Made by a program: the position numbers and the translations under genes. This document shows positions 8,056 to 16,322 of a DNA stretch of 52,467 nucleotides, piece after piece; within the stretch, counting starts at the first letter, position 1, and every line of letters starts with the position of its first letter. The notes beneath the pieces are model-generated. The model was not told where the DNA came from, ran no database searches, and saw only the letters and a program-made list of their open reading frames with translations. The DNA comes from Mycolicibacterium septicum DSM 44393 (GTDB taxonomy: Bacteria; Actinomycetota; Actinomycetes; Mycobacteriales; Mycobacteriaceae): the NCBI RefSeq assembly GCF_000455325.1, contig NZ_HG322952.1, positions 44,149 through 96,615 of the forward strand, in the 5' to 3' direction.

Positions 8056-8547
8056 TCACAGCGTGACCTCGTTGAGCTTGCCGGTGGCGACGTCGAAGAT
8101 GAAGCCGCGCAACGATTCGTGCTTCGTGACGAACGGACTTGCCTCGATCCGCCGCAATGACTGGCGCACATCCTCTTCGAGGTCGATGAACGACTCGGCC
8201 GCCCAGTTCGGCTTGATACCGGTGTCGTCCTGGATCTGCTGTTTGAACCCGTCGTCGGTGAAAGTCAGCATGCCGCAGTCGGTGTGGTGGATCAGGATGA
8301 TCTCCTTGGTCCCCAGAAGACGCTGACTGATGGCCAGCGACCGGATCTCGTCGTCGGTGATGACACCGCCCGCGTTGCGGATGACATGCGCCTCGCCGTC
8401 ACCCAGACCGAGGATGCGATAGACGTCCAGCCTGGCGTCCATGCACGCCACCACCGCGACGTGCTTGCTCGGCGGCAGGGGCAACGGCCCGGTGAAGGTC
8501 GTGGCGTAGACCTCGTTGTTGGCCAGGTACTGGTCGGTGACAGACAT
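8056..8547 (-). CDS. canA: Beta-class carbonic anhydrase
   Basis: A 163-residue beta-carbonic anhydrase interconverting CO2 and bicarbonate. Zinc ligands are C35 (VACMDARLD), H88 and C91 (IHHTDCGM), with the D37-R39 dyad in the CMDAR motif. It has the short length and organisation of M. tuberculosis Rv1284, which likewise lies between the opp operon and cysD-cysN; here an MFS gene, a thioesterase gene and a glycosylation operon have been added around it. It is cytoplasmic, supplying bicarbonate for carboxylases. The symbol is given by synteny and similarity. Confidence 0.93.
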   Translation of the reverse strand: MSVTDQYLANNEVYATTFTGPLPLPPSKHVAVVACMDARLDVYRILGLGDGEAHVIRNAGGVITDDEIRSLAISQRLLGTKEIILIHHTDCGMLTFTDDGFKQQIQDDTGIKPNWAAESFIDLEEDVRQSLRRIEASPFVTKHESLRGFIFDVATGKLNEVTL

Positions 8548-8624
8548 GATTCGACGCTAGCCCCGCAACGGGTGGCCCCGCCAGCGGCAGAATCAGGCTG
8601 AGTCGATGGGTGCATGAACGAGCA

Positions 8625-8659
8625 ACGGCCGTCCTGCCGGGGGGTTGCAGGACGGCCGT
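8625..8659 (-). terminator. Strong stem-loop terminator after the glycosyltransferase operon
   Basis: A perfect 13-base inverted repeat (ACGGCCGTCCTGC at 8625-8637 and GCAGGACGGCCGT at 8647-8659) with a nine-base loop, starting 13 bases past the stop codon of the last glycosyltransferase gene. There is no clear T-tract, as is common for mycobacterial terminators. Confidence 0.75.
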
Positions 8660-8672
8660 CGCGGTCAGATGG

Positions 8673-10613
8673 TCAGGTACGTGGTGCCGACAGGTCGTAC
8701 ACCGGGACGTCACCCACCATGGTCTTGGTGAAGTTGGCCTTGACCCAATCGGTGATCTGGGCGGCGCTGCCGTGCTCTTCGCGTGACGGACCGGGAGGCC
8801 CGCCACGGCCGCCCTCCTGGCGATCCAGGAAATACCGGACCTGTCCGTCGGACACATACTGCTGGAACTGCGCGAGTGTCGGCGAGTTGTCGCTGCCGGT
8901 GAACCCGCCGATCGCCATCAACGACTCCCCCGTCTTGAGTTCGAGGTCGCTGACCATCATCGATCCCACACTCGCTGCGGCCCAACGGCCGTCGGCACCC
9001 GCGATGAGCTCGGCCAGCGCCGGGTCGTCGGCCCGCCCGAAGCCAGGAGGCGGCCCGCCGGGTCCGCCCGGCCCGCCGAAGCCGTTGTCCCGCTTGGGTC
9101 CCGAGGTGGCGATCGGTCCACCGCTGTGACCGGCGGCCACCGTCTCGACGGTGTAGGCCGCGGTCGCACCCAACCCGAGGACCATGGCGGCCAGGGCAAC
9201 CACCGCGGTCAGCTTGCCCGGGCGGTAGGCGACCACGACCAGGACAGCCGCGGTCAGCACCGAGCCGATCAGCACGATCCAGCGCAGCGCCGGCAGCCAG
9301 TCGGGTGTCCGGTTGAGCAGTACGAATGCCCACACCCCGGTGCCGGCCAGCATCACCGCGAGCACCAGCCGCGACGCCAGCCGTTCGCGTACCCGCCACA
9401 GTTCGGCGACGGAGATGCCCACCAGCGCCGCCACGGCAGGCGCCAGCGCCACCGTGTAGTACGGGTGGATGATCCCGTCCATGAAGCTGAACACCACGGC
9501 GGTGACCAGCATCCAGCCGCCCCACATCAGCAGGCCGGCCCGCAGCCCGGCTGTCCGCGCGGTACGCCGCGTCAGCCACAGCGCGGCCACCAGGCCGATC
9601 AGTGCGGCGGGCAGCAGCCACGATGCCTCGGTGCCCATGGACATCCCGAACATCCGGCCGATCCCGGGATCGCCGCCGAACATCAGGTTGGCGCCGCCGC
9701 CCGGCCCATGACCGGGTCCGCCGGGGCCAGGGCCGTGGCCCGGTCCCGGGCCTTCCTGTCCCATGATGCGCTGGAGGCCGTTGTAGCCGAATGCCAGCTG
9801 CAGCAGGCTGTTGTCGGTCGAGCCGGCGATGTACGGCCGGGAGTCCGCCGGCCACAGCGCCACCAGCGCGATGTACCAACCCGACGAGGCGATCATCGTC
9901 GCCGCGCCGATCAGCAAGGTGCCCAATCGTTTCCAGATGCTCACCGCGGGTGCGGCGACCAGGAACATCAAGGCCAGCCCCGGCACGACCAGGAACGCCT
10001 GCAGCATCTTGGTCAGGAAGGCGAAACCCAGCGCGCATCCCGCCAGTGCCACCCACCCCGCGCTGGCCCTGGCCGACACCGGCCCGACCGCGCGCACCAT
10101 GAAGTAGGCCGCGAGCACCAACAGCAGCACTAGGAGTGCATCGGGATTGTTGTAGCGGAACATCGAGGCCGCCACCGGTGTCAACGCCAGCGCGACCCCG
10201 GCGATCAGTGCGGCGGCCGGACCGCTGGTCCGGCGCACCGTGGCGTAGAGCAGTGCCACCGCACCGACGCCCATCAGTGCCTGCGGCAGCAGCATGGTGA
10301 ACTCGTTGAAGCCGAACAGCCGGCCTGACAACCCCATCGCCCACATCGCGGCGGGCGGCTTGTCCACCGTGATGGCGTTGCCGGCGTCCAGCGATCCGAA
10401 CAGCCAGGCCTTCCAGGACTGGGTACCGGCCTGGGCCGCGGCGGCGTAGTAGCTGTTGGCCCACCCCGACGATCCCAGACCCCACAGGTAGAGCACCGCG
10501 GTGCCGGCCAGCAGAACCCAGTAGGAGGGCCGAACCCAGCGCGGGCTCAACGGCTTCGGCGATTCCGCGGGCTCTGCCGCGGCGCCTGGTGCCGTCTCGA
10601 CGATGGCCGTCAC
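8673..10613 (-). CDS. GT-C glycosyltransferase, family 39 (ArnT/YkcB-like), Gly/Pro-rich loop
   Basis: A 646-residue integral membrane glycosyltransferase starting at a GTG (10613) that overlaps the preceding GT2-GtrA stop by four bases (GTGA). It has about 11-13 hydrophobic helices. The N-terminal part contains GWANSYYAAAAQAG and NAITVDKPPAAMWAMG, typical of GT39/ArnT-type enzymes that transfer a sugar from a polyprenyl phosphate donor on the outer membrane face. A soluble C-terminal domain (from about residue 505) ends TMVGDVPVYDLSAPRT. Unusual features are a low-complexity Gly-Pro-His stretch near residues 285-310 and a second GGPGGPGG stretch before the C-terminal domain. It is a paralog of the gene at 11952-13832, and together with GT2-GtrA forms a candidate three-component glycosylation system. 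Acceptor unknown. Confidence 0.88.
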   Translation of the reverse strand: MTAIVETAPGAAAEPAESPKPLSPRWVRPSYWVLLAGTAVLYLWGLGSSGWANSYYAAAAQAGTQSWKAWLFGSLDAGNAITVDKPPAAMWAMGLSGRLFGFNEFTMLLPQALMGVGAVALLYATVRRTSGPAAALIAGVALALTPVAASMFRYNNPDALLVLLLVLAAYFMVRAVGPVSARASAGWVALAGCALGFAFLTKMLQAFLVVPGLALMFLVAAPAVSIWKRLGTLLIGAATMIASSGWYIALVALWPADSRPYIAGSTDNSLLQLAFGYNGLQRIMGQEGPGPGHGPGPGGPGHGPGGGANLMFGGDPGIGRMFGMSMGTEASWLLPAALIGLVAALWLTRRTARTAGLRAGLLMWGGWMLVTAVVFSFMDGIIHPYYTVALAPAVAALVGISVAELWRVRERLASRLVLAVMLAGTGVWAFVLLNRTPDWLPALRWIVLIGSVLTAAVLVVVAYRPGKLTAVVALAAMVLGLGATAAYTVETVAAGHSGGPIATSGPKRDNGFGGPGGPGGPPPGFGRADDPALAELIAGADGRWAAASVGSMMVSDLELKTGESLMAIGGFTGSDNSPTLAQFQQYVSDGQVRYFLDRQEGGRGGPPGPSREEHGSAAQITDWVKANFTKTMVGDVPVYDLSAPRT

Positions 10614-11896
10614 AGTCCTGTCTCCCCGTCCGGCCCGGCGGCACGCTGTGTCCGCGAGGGATGGAATACCCATCCCCGCAACAACACGAAGCGCACCACG
10701 GTGGCCAGCAGGTTGGCTGCCACCAATACCGCGAGTTCGATGCCGCGGTGCGGCACGGGGGCCACGGCGTGCAAGAGTCCCAACGATCCGCTGGTGATCG
10801 TCAGCGCGATGGCGAACACCGTCAGGCCCTCGAGATGATGGCGGGTGATGTTGCCCGCCCCTGCGATACCGAACGTGAACCGCCGGTTGGCCGCGGTGTT
10901 TCCGATCGCGGTCACCAACAGGGCGATCAGGTTGGCGGCCTGGGCGCCGACGCCGGCCCGCAGCGCCGTGAACAACAGTAGGTAGGCCAGGGTGGAGACG
11001 ACGCCGACGGCGCCGAACCGCACCGCCTGGCGCAGCAGGGACCGCGGGGCAGCCGATTTCCGCGACGATCCGAGTTGCGCCGCGATGGTGTTCACCGGGA
11101 TCGAGCCATTGGCGAATCCGCGGAGCAACCGGCCGATGCCCTTGAGATCGGCGGTGGCGGTGGCGACGATGTCGACCCGGCTGTCCGGATCGTCCACCCA
11201 GTCCACCGGTACCTCGTGAATGCGCAGGCCACTGCGCTCGGCCAGCACCAGCAGCTCGGTGTCGAAGAACCATCCGGTATCGGTGACATGCGGCAGCAGC
11301 CGGCGGGCGACGTCGGCGCGGATCGCCTTGAAACCGCACTGTGCATCCGAGAACCGCGCTGCCAGAGCCGACTTCAGGATGAGGTTGTAGCAGCGCGAGA
11401 TGAATTCGCGCTTGGCACCACGGACCACCCGTGAGCCGCGGCCCAGCCGGGTACCGATGGCCAGATCGGAATGACCTGAGATCAGCGGCGCGACCAACGG
11501 TGCGAGCGCGGCCAGGTCGGTGGACATGTCCACGTCCATGTAGGCCAGCACCGGCGCGTCCGAGGTCGACCACACCGCGTGCAGGGCGCGTCCGCGGCCC
11601 TTCTCCTCCAGTCGCACCACCCGCACGCCGTCGAGTTCGGCAGCCAGCTCGGCGGCGATGCGCGGGGTGTCGTCGATGCTGGCGTTGTCGGCGATGGTGA
11701 TGCGCACCGGCACAGCGAAGTTCTCTTCGAGGTAGCGGTGCAGCCGCCGCACCGAATGGGCAAGTGCGGCCTGCTCGTTGTACACCGGCACGACAACGTC
11801 GAGCACTGGAACCCCGGCCTCCCGGGCGGCCAGTGCGGCGTTCGGCCGGGACGCGAATTGGAATCGCTGCTCGGGGGCTTGGACCAAGGTTGTCAT
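10610..11896 (-). CDS. GT2 polyprenyl-phosphate glycosyltransferase fused to GtrA flippase-like domain
   Basis: A 428-residue fusion. Residues 28-270 are a GT2 domain: DVVVPVYNEQAAL, then ITIADNASIDDTPR, and the metal-binding DVDMSTDL, then CGFKAIRADVARRLLP; these resemble dolichyl/undecaprenyl-phosphate glucose or mannose synthases. After about residue 300 a four-helix GtrA domain follows (RFGAVGVVSTLAYLLLF ... VTAIGNTAANRRFTFG ... VRFVLLRGWVF). GT2 would charge the polyprenyl phosphate on the cytoplasmic face and GtrA would help move it across, supplying donors for the two adjacent GT-C enzymes. The ATG at 11896 (MTTLVQAP) is preferred to codons upstream. Cytoplasmic membrane. Sugar identity not deducible. 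Confidence 0.92.
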   Translation of the reverse strand: MTTLVQAPEQRFQFASRPNAALAAREAGVPVLDVVVPVYNEQAALAHSVRRLHRYLEENFAVPVRITIADNASIDDTPRIAAELAAELDGVRVVRLEEKGRGRALHAVWSTSDAPVLAYMDVDMSTDLAALAPLVAPLISGHSDLAIGTRLGRGSRVVRGAKREFISRCYNLILKSALAARFSDAQCGFKAIRADVARRLLPHVTDTGWFFDTELLVLAERSGLRIHEVPVDWVDDPDSRVDIVATATADLKGIGRLLRGFANGSIPVNTIAAQLGSSRKSAAPRSLLRQAVRFGAVGVVSTLAYLLLFTALRAGVGAQAANLIALLVTAIGNTAANRRFTFGIAGAGNITRHHLEGLTVFAIALTITSGSLGLLHAVAPVPHRGIELAVLVAANLLATVVRFVLLRGWVFHPSRTQRAAGPDGETGL

Positions 11897-11951
11897 GACT
11901 TCATCGTTCTCCCGCGGCTTGTGATCTGAGTGGGGCGAAGCTATGCGCCTG

Positions 11952-13832
11952 CTATGTGTTCGTCGCACGTTGAGTCAGGTCGTAGATGGTGACGTCGTCG
12001 ACGGCGATCGGGTTGTAGTGGGCCTGTACCCATTCCGCGATCTCGGTGGCCGCCTGGCTGCCGCTGGGGGTATGTCCGCCGAAGCCGCCCGCCATGATGT
12101 GGGACCGGATGAAGAAGTGGATCGCACCGTCGTCGACCAGCTGCTGGAACTCCTGAAGCCTCGGCGCCGGATCGGTGCCGTTGAAACCGCCGACGGCCAT
12201 TACCGGTGCCCGGGTGGCCAATTGGTATCCGGCGGCGTTCGATGAACCCACCACGGCTGCCGCCCATTGGTAACGGTCGGCATCGGCGGCCAGGGTCGCG
12301 GTCAAGGTCGGCCCCGGTTCAGGAGCTCCGAACAGTCCGCCGAATCCTCCGCCGCGCGACGGGCCGACGGACGGTATCGCCCCGTTGTGCGGGCTCGCCG
12401 CAGTGGCGATCGAGTATGCGGCCGGGCCCGCCAGACAGGCGGCGATGGCCAGCGCCGTGGTCGCCCGCACCATCGGACGGTCCGACCGCGCGACCACGAG
12501 CAGGAGAACCGCCGCACCCACTCCGATCACCGCCACCGCTGCCCGCAGCCACGGATAGGGATCGTCGTTGCGGGCCAGCAGTACCGCCGCCAGGATCGCG
12601 GTGACCAGCACCCCGCCCGACATCGCCGTGGCGGCCCGGATATCGCCCCGGTACTGCCACAGCAGCGTGGCGCCGATCCCGATCACCGCGCCGATCGCAG
12701 GGGCGAGCGCCACGGTGTAGTAGGGATGCACGATGCCGTTCATGAAGCTGAACACCACGGCGGTGACCAACAGCCAACCGCCCCACAGGATCAGAGCGGC
12801 ACGGGTCGGGTCGGTGCGGGCGGCCCGGCGGGTCAGGTAGAGGCCGGCTGCCAGGCAGATCAGGGCTGCCGGCAGCAGCCAGGCGATGTCGGCGCCCATC
12901 TGCGATCCGAACAACCGGCCCGGTCCCACATCGAAGTTGAGGTTGCCCAGACCGCCCGTTTCATCGCCGGTCAGTCGCCCCAAACCGTTGTAGCCCAACG
13001 CCAATTCGACGATGCTGTCGTTCTGCGAACCACCGATGTATGGTCGCGCCGAGCTCGGCCACAGCTCCACCAGCACCAGATACCAGCCACCGCTGAGGAC
13101 CATGGCGGCCCCGGCCGTGACGACATCGAGCACACGCCGGCCCAGCGGACGGTCACCGGCGATCAGGGCCGCCCCGACGAAGGCGGGCAGCACCAGGAAC
13201 GCCTGCAGCATCTTGGCCAGGAACCCGAAGCCGACCGCGGCTCCCGCGGCGGCGAACCACCAACGGCTGGCATCCTTTTCGATTCCGCGCTGAATGCAGT
13301 ACGCCGCCGCGACGAGCAGCAGCACCAGGAGTGCGTCTGGGTTGTTGAACCGGAAGATCAACGCGGCCACCGGCGTCAGCGCCAGTACGGCGCCGGCCAA
13401 CAGGCCGGACCATGGGCCGGCCGCCCGGCGCACCGCGGCGTAGAGCACCGCGACAGCACAGACCCCCATCAGCGCCTGCGGCACCAGCACGCTCCACGAG
13501 CTCAGCCCGAACAGGCGCACCGAGATGTCGATGACCCACAGTGCCGCGGGCGTCTTGTCCACGGTGATGGCGTTGCCCGCGTCGCTGGACCCGAAGAGCA
13601 TCGCGGTCCAGTTCTCGGCCCCGGCCTGCGCCGCGGCCGAGTAGAACGCGTTCGCCCACCCACTGCTCGACAGGTTCCACAGGTAGAGAAGAGCGGTGCC
13701 CACCAGCAGGACGGCGAGCGTGAAGCGTTGGGCTACCGGGCCGGAGAGGTCGGGCTTCGTACGGGCAGGCCCCGAGGCGGCCGGCGTTGCCGTCTCCACC
13801 TCGGCAGCGGGATCTGCGGCAACCAGGGTCAC
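11952..13832 (-). CDS. GT-C glycosyltransferase, family 39, second paralog
   Basis: About 626 residues with a membrane-embedded N-terminal two thirds and a soluble C-terminal domain. It is clearly paralogous to the enzyme at 8673-10613: shared blocks include SSGWANAFYSAAAQAGAENW, NAITVDKTPAALW, RFNNPDALLVLLLV, FLAKMLQAFLVLP, FSFMNGIVHPYYTVALAP and a C-terminal VDDVTIYDLTQRA tail. It lacks the long Gly-Pro-His loop of its sister. It probably transfers a sugar from polyprenyl phosphate to an extracytoplasmic acceptor. The start is uncertain; a GTG at 13832 (VTLVAADP) was chosen because it follows the kinase stop by 22 bases and is preceded by a GGGG run. It is transcribed from the response regulator/kinase genes toward GT2-GtrA. 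Confidence 0.87.
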   Translation of the reverse strand: MTLVAADPAAEVETATPAASGPARTKPDLSGPVAQRFTLAVLLVGTALLYLWNLSSSGWANAFYSAAAQAGAENWTAMLFGSSDAGNAITVDKTPAALWVIDISVRLFGLSSWSVLVPQALMGVCAVAVLYAAVRRAAGPWSGLLAGAVLALTPVAALIFRFNNPDALLVLLLVAAAYCIQRGIEKDASRWWFAAAGAAVGFGFLAKMLQAFLVLPAFVGAALIAGDRPLGRRVLDVVTAGAAMVLSGGWYLVLVELWPSSARPYIGGSQNDSIVELALGYNGLGRLTGDETGGLGNLNFDVGPGRLFGSQMGADIAWLLPAALICLAAGLYLTRRAARTDPTRAALILWGGWLLVTAVVFSFMNGIVHPYYTVALAPAIGAVIGIGATLLWQYRGDIRAATAMSGGVLVTAILAAVLLARNDDPYPWLRAAVAVIGVGAAVLLLVVARSDRPMVRATTALAIAACLAGPAAYSIATAASPHNGAIPSVGPSRGGGFGGLFGAPEPGPTLTATLAADADRYQWAAAVVGSSNAAGYQLATRAPVMAVGGFNGTDPAPRLQEFQQLVDDGAIHFFIRSHIMAGGFGGHTPSGSQAATEIAEWVQAHYNPIAVDDVTIYDLTQRATNT

Positions 13833-13854
13833 CCCTACATCGTTGCCGCGGCCG

Positions 13855-15462
13855 CTAGGTATCCGATTGGTCCATCCTGTGTGTGCTCTGTGAGCTCGAC
13901 CCTGGCAAGCGCACCACGAACGTGGTCGAACCCGCGGCACTGCTCACCTCGATGGTGCCGCCGTGCGCCTTGACCACCGCGGCGACGATCGCCAGGCCGA
14001 GCCCGGTGCTGCCCTCACGCCGTGACCGCGACGAATCGCCGCGGGCAAACCGTTCGAACACGTCGGGCAGCAGCGTCGCCGGTATGCCGGGGCCGTCGTC
14101 GGCCACGCTCAGCAGTACCGCGCTCCCGTCTTTGCCGTCCACGTTCAGCGACACCGTCACCGAGGTCCCCGTTGGAGTGTGGGTCCGGGCGTTGGCCAGC
14201 AGATTCGCCAGCACCTGATGAAGTCTGGCCTCATCGCCCTCGACCAGCACCGGGTCATCGGGCAGGTCCAGCGACCACTGGTGGTCCGGGCCTGCGATGT
14301 GCGCGTCGCTGACCGTGTCGACCACGAGCCGGGACAGGTCGACGCTGTCCCGCTCCAGCGGCCGCCCGGCGTCGAGGCGGGCCAGCAGCAGCATGTCCTC
14401 GACCAGCTGCGTCATCCGTGTCGTCTCGGACTCCACCCGGTTCATCGCGTGGGCCACATCGGGGGGCAGGTCGTCACGCTTGCGCTGGGCCAGCTCTGTG
14501 TAACCGCGGATCGCGGCCAGCGGCGTCCTCAACTCGTGGCTGGCGTCGGCGACGAACTGGCGCACCCGGGTCTCACTGGCGTGCCGGGCCGAGAGCGCAC
14601 TGGCGATGCGGTCGAGCATCCGGTTCAGCGAGGTGCCGAGCTGACCGACCTCGGTGTGCGCGCTGGCCGGGTCCACCGGGACGATCGGCGTGGGCAGTTC
14701 CACCTCGCCACGGTCGAGTTCGAGATCGGCCACCTTTCGCGCCGCAGCCGAAACCCTTGACAGCGGGGCGAGTTGACGCCGGATGATGAGCGTGCCCGCA
14801 GTCGTCGCGGCGATCAGCGCGATGGCCGCCAGCACACAGAACATTCCGAGCACCCACAGCAGGGTGTCGTCGACGACGGCGGTCGGCAGGCCGGTCACGA
14901 TGGTCTGGGGGCCGCCATGGCGCGAATGCAGGCCGATCAGCCGGTAACGGCCCAGTCCGTCGAGCTCGACGGTTTCGGGGATCCGGTTCGGCGGAATCTG
15001 GGAAAGCTGTTCGGCCGCAGCGCCGCTGACCTCGATCCGCTCCCCTTCGGCGGTGATCACGCCCGCGTCCACGGGCCGGTTCGGCGCCACCACGGCCCCG
15101 ACCGTGCGCGCGGCCTGTCCCGGTGCGTTGAGGAATCCGGGGCCCGGCCCCTCCTCCGGGTCGAAGGGGAAGCGATGGTGACCGTGCATCCCCGGCGGCG
15201 GCGGGGATCCAGGTGGTGGAGGCGGTAGATCGAAGATGGCAGCGGAGCGCCGGCCCGCCTCGATCAGTTGATCGTCGAGCTGGTTCATCAGGAACCGTTG
15301 CAGCGCAAACTCTGTCGCCACCCCGATACTGGCGCACACCACGGCCAGGAGTGCCACCTGGGTGACCACCAGACGGGCGCGCAGCGACCAGGTCCGCGGT
15401 GACCACCACCGAGTGGCGCTTGCGGTCCCGGCCGTCACCTCAGCGCGCGGGCCGGAGGACAT
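13855..15462 (-). CDS. Sensor histidine kinase (TcrY-like), proline-rich sensor domain
   Basis: About 535 residues. The order is: a membrane helix near 30-55 (VVTQVALLAVVCASIGVATEF); an extracytoplasmic domain with a PPPPPGSPPPPG stretch followed by HGHHRF; a second helix near 210-235; a HAMP linker; a HisKA helix with the phospho-acceptor histidine in ASHELRTPLAAIRGYTELAQ; and a HATPase domain with NLLANARTHTPTG, DDGPGIP and STGLGLAIV. It phosphorylates the response regulator encoded immediately upstream, which it overlaps. The start could be the ATG at 15462, a GTG nine bases upstream, or a GTG at 15438 just after the regulator stop. It resembles TcrY of M. tuberculosis in organisation. The His-rich, proline-rich loop suggests an envelope or metal signal, as inference only. 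Confidence 0.9.
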   Translation of the reverse strand: MSSGPRAEVTAGTASATRWWSPRTWSLRARLVVTQVALLAVVCASIGVATEFALQRFLMNQLDDQLIEAGRRSAAIFDLPPPPPGSPPPPGMHGHHRFPFDPEEGPGPGFLNAPGQAARTVGAVVAPNRPVDAGVITAEGERIEVSGAAAEQLSQIPPNRIPETVELDGLGRYRLIGLHSRHGGPQTIVTGLPTAVVDDTLLWVLGMFCVLAAIALIAATTAGTLIIRRQLAPLSRVSAAARKVADLELDRGEVELPTPIVPVDPASAHTEVGQLGTSLNRMLDRIASALSARHASETRVRQFVADASHELRTPLAAIRGYTELAQRKRDDLPPDVAHAMNRVESETTRMTQLVEDMLLLARLDAGRPLERDSVDLSRLVVDTVSDAHIAGPDHQWSLDLPDDPVLVEGDEARLHQVLANLLANARTHTPTGTSVTVSLNVDGKDGSAVLLSVADDGPGIPATLLPDVFERFARGDSSRSRREGSTGLGLAIVAAVVKAHGGTIEVSSAAGSTTFVVRLPGSSSQSTHRMDQSDT

Positions 15463-16186
15463 AACCCGCACCGCGCAGCGTGTGGATCATCGGTTCCCGT
15501 CCGCTGTCGATCTTCTTGCGCAGATACGAGACATACAGCTCGACGATGTTGGACCGGCCGCCGAAGTCGTAACTCCACACCCGGTCCAGGATCTGAGCCT
15601 TGCTCAACACCCGCTTGGCGTTGCGCATCATGAACCGCAGGAGTTCGAACTCGGTGGCGGTCAGCGTGATCGGGTCACCAGCGCGGGTCACCTCGTGACT
15701 GTCCTCGTCGAGCACCAGATCGCCGACGACGATCTTGGCGCCGCCGTCCTCGCTGGTCACCCCGGTGCGCCGGAGCAGCGCCCGCAACCGCAGCACCACT
15801 TCCTCCAGGCTGAACGGCTTGGTGACGTAGTCGTCGCCGCCCGCGGTGAGTCCGGCGATGCGGTCCTCGACCGAATCCTTGGCGGTCAGCAGCAGCAAGG
15901 GCAGGCCGGGGATCTGTTCGCGCAGCTTTCGCAGGACGTCCAGACCACTCATATCGGGCAGCATCACATCGAGGACGACCACATCCGGCGGGTTCTCCCG
16001 GGCCGCGGCGATCGCACTCGCGCCATCCCCCGCCGTCGCGATGTCCCAGCCCTCGTAGCGCAGCGCCATCGACACCAGTTCGGCCAGTACGGGCTCGTCG
16101 TCGACCACCAGGACCTGGATCGGGTTGCCGTCGGCACGCCGCATGACGGCGCGCCCGGACTCTGAATCGGTGCCGTTGGTGGTCAT
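15440..16186 (-). CDS. OmpR/PhoB-family response regulator (TcrX-like)
   Basis: A 248-residue two-domain regulator. The receiver contains VLVVDDEPVLAELV (acidic pair), VVVLDVMLPDMSGLDVL with the phospho-acceptor aspartate, LLLTAKDSVEDRIAG and DDYVTKPFSLEEVV with the conserved lysine. The C-terminal winged helix ends RVWSYDFGGRSNIVELYVSYLRKKID and HTLRGAGYVLRPAR. It starts at the ATG at 16186 (MTTNGTDSE). It is the first gene of the operon containing its kinase and the three glycosylation genes. Paired CACAG repeats at an 11-base period in the 136-base divergent intergenic region (16284-16299) are a plausible OmpR-type binding site. Strongly resembles M. tuberculosis TcrX from memory. Confidence 0.93.
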   Translation of the reverse strand: MTTNGTDSESGRAVMRRADGNPIQVLVVDDEPVLAELVSMALRYEGWDIATAGDGASAIAAARENPPDVVVLDVMLPDMSGLDVLRKLREQIPGLPLLLLTAKDSVEDRIAGLTAGGDDYVTKPFSLEEVVLRLRALLRRTGVTSEDGGAKIVVGDLVLDEDSHEVTRAGDPITLTATEFELLRFMMRNAKRVLSKAQILDRVWSYDFGGRSNIVELYVSYLRKKIDSGREPMIHTLRGAGYVLRPAR

Positions 16187-16283
16187 ACTCACGCAGTCAT
16201 TATTCGTCGCGCCAATAGGCCCACACTGTGTCCTGTCTATGCGCAAGCTGTGAAAGATCGCCATATCCCACGCTGAGGGGCTA

Positions 16284-16299
16284 CACAGCCGACTCACAG
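16284..16299. promoter_or_regulatory. Candidate OmpR-type response regulator site (CACAG-N6-CACAG)
   Basis: CACAG at 16284-16288 is repeated at 16295-16299, an 11-base direct-repeat period typical of tandem winged-helix response regulator dimers. It lies 24 bases upstream of the secreted protein start and about 100 bases upstream of the response regulator gene; further CTGTG elements (the complement) lie between it and the regulator. It is predicted only from spacing and location. Confidence 0.35.
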
Positions 16300-16322
16300 A
16301 CAACACCTGCACCGTGGACCGC

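Noticed and set aside
9694..9760. Gly-Pro-His coding tract as a DNA tandem repeat or mobile element
   Set aside because: The repeat is imperfect at DNA level, lies in frame within a membrane protein, and has no flanking repeats.
10614..11573. Upstream extension of the GT-C enzyme by 320 codons
   Set aside because: The extension reads through the coding region of the GT2-GtrA gene in another frame. The GTG at 10613 overlapping the GT2 stop is the logical start.
12267..13973. Long plus-strand open frame opposite the second GT-C transferase
   Set aside because: Composition is dominated by Arg, Gln, Gly and His, as expected for antisense reading of a membrane protein; no recognisable domain.
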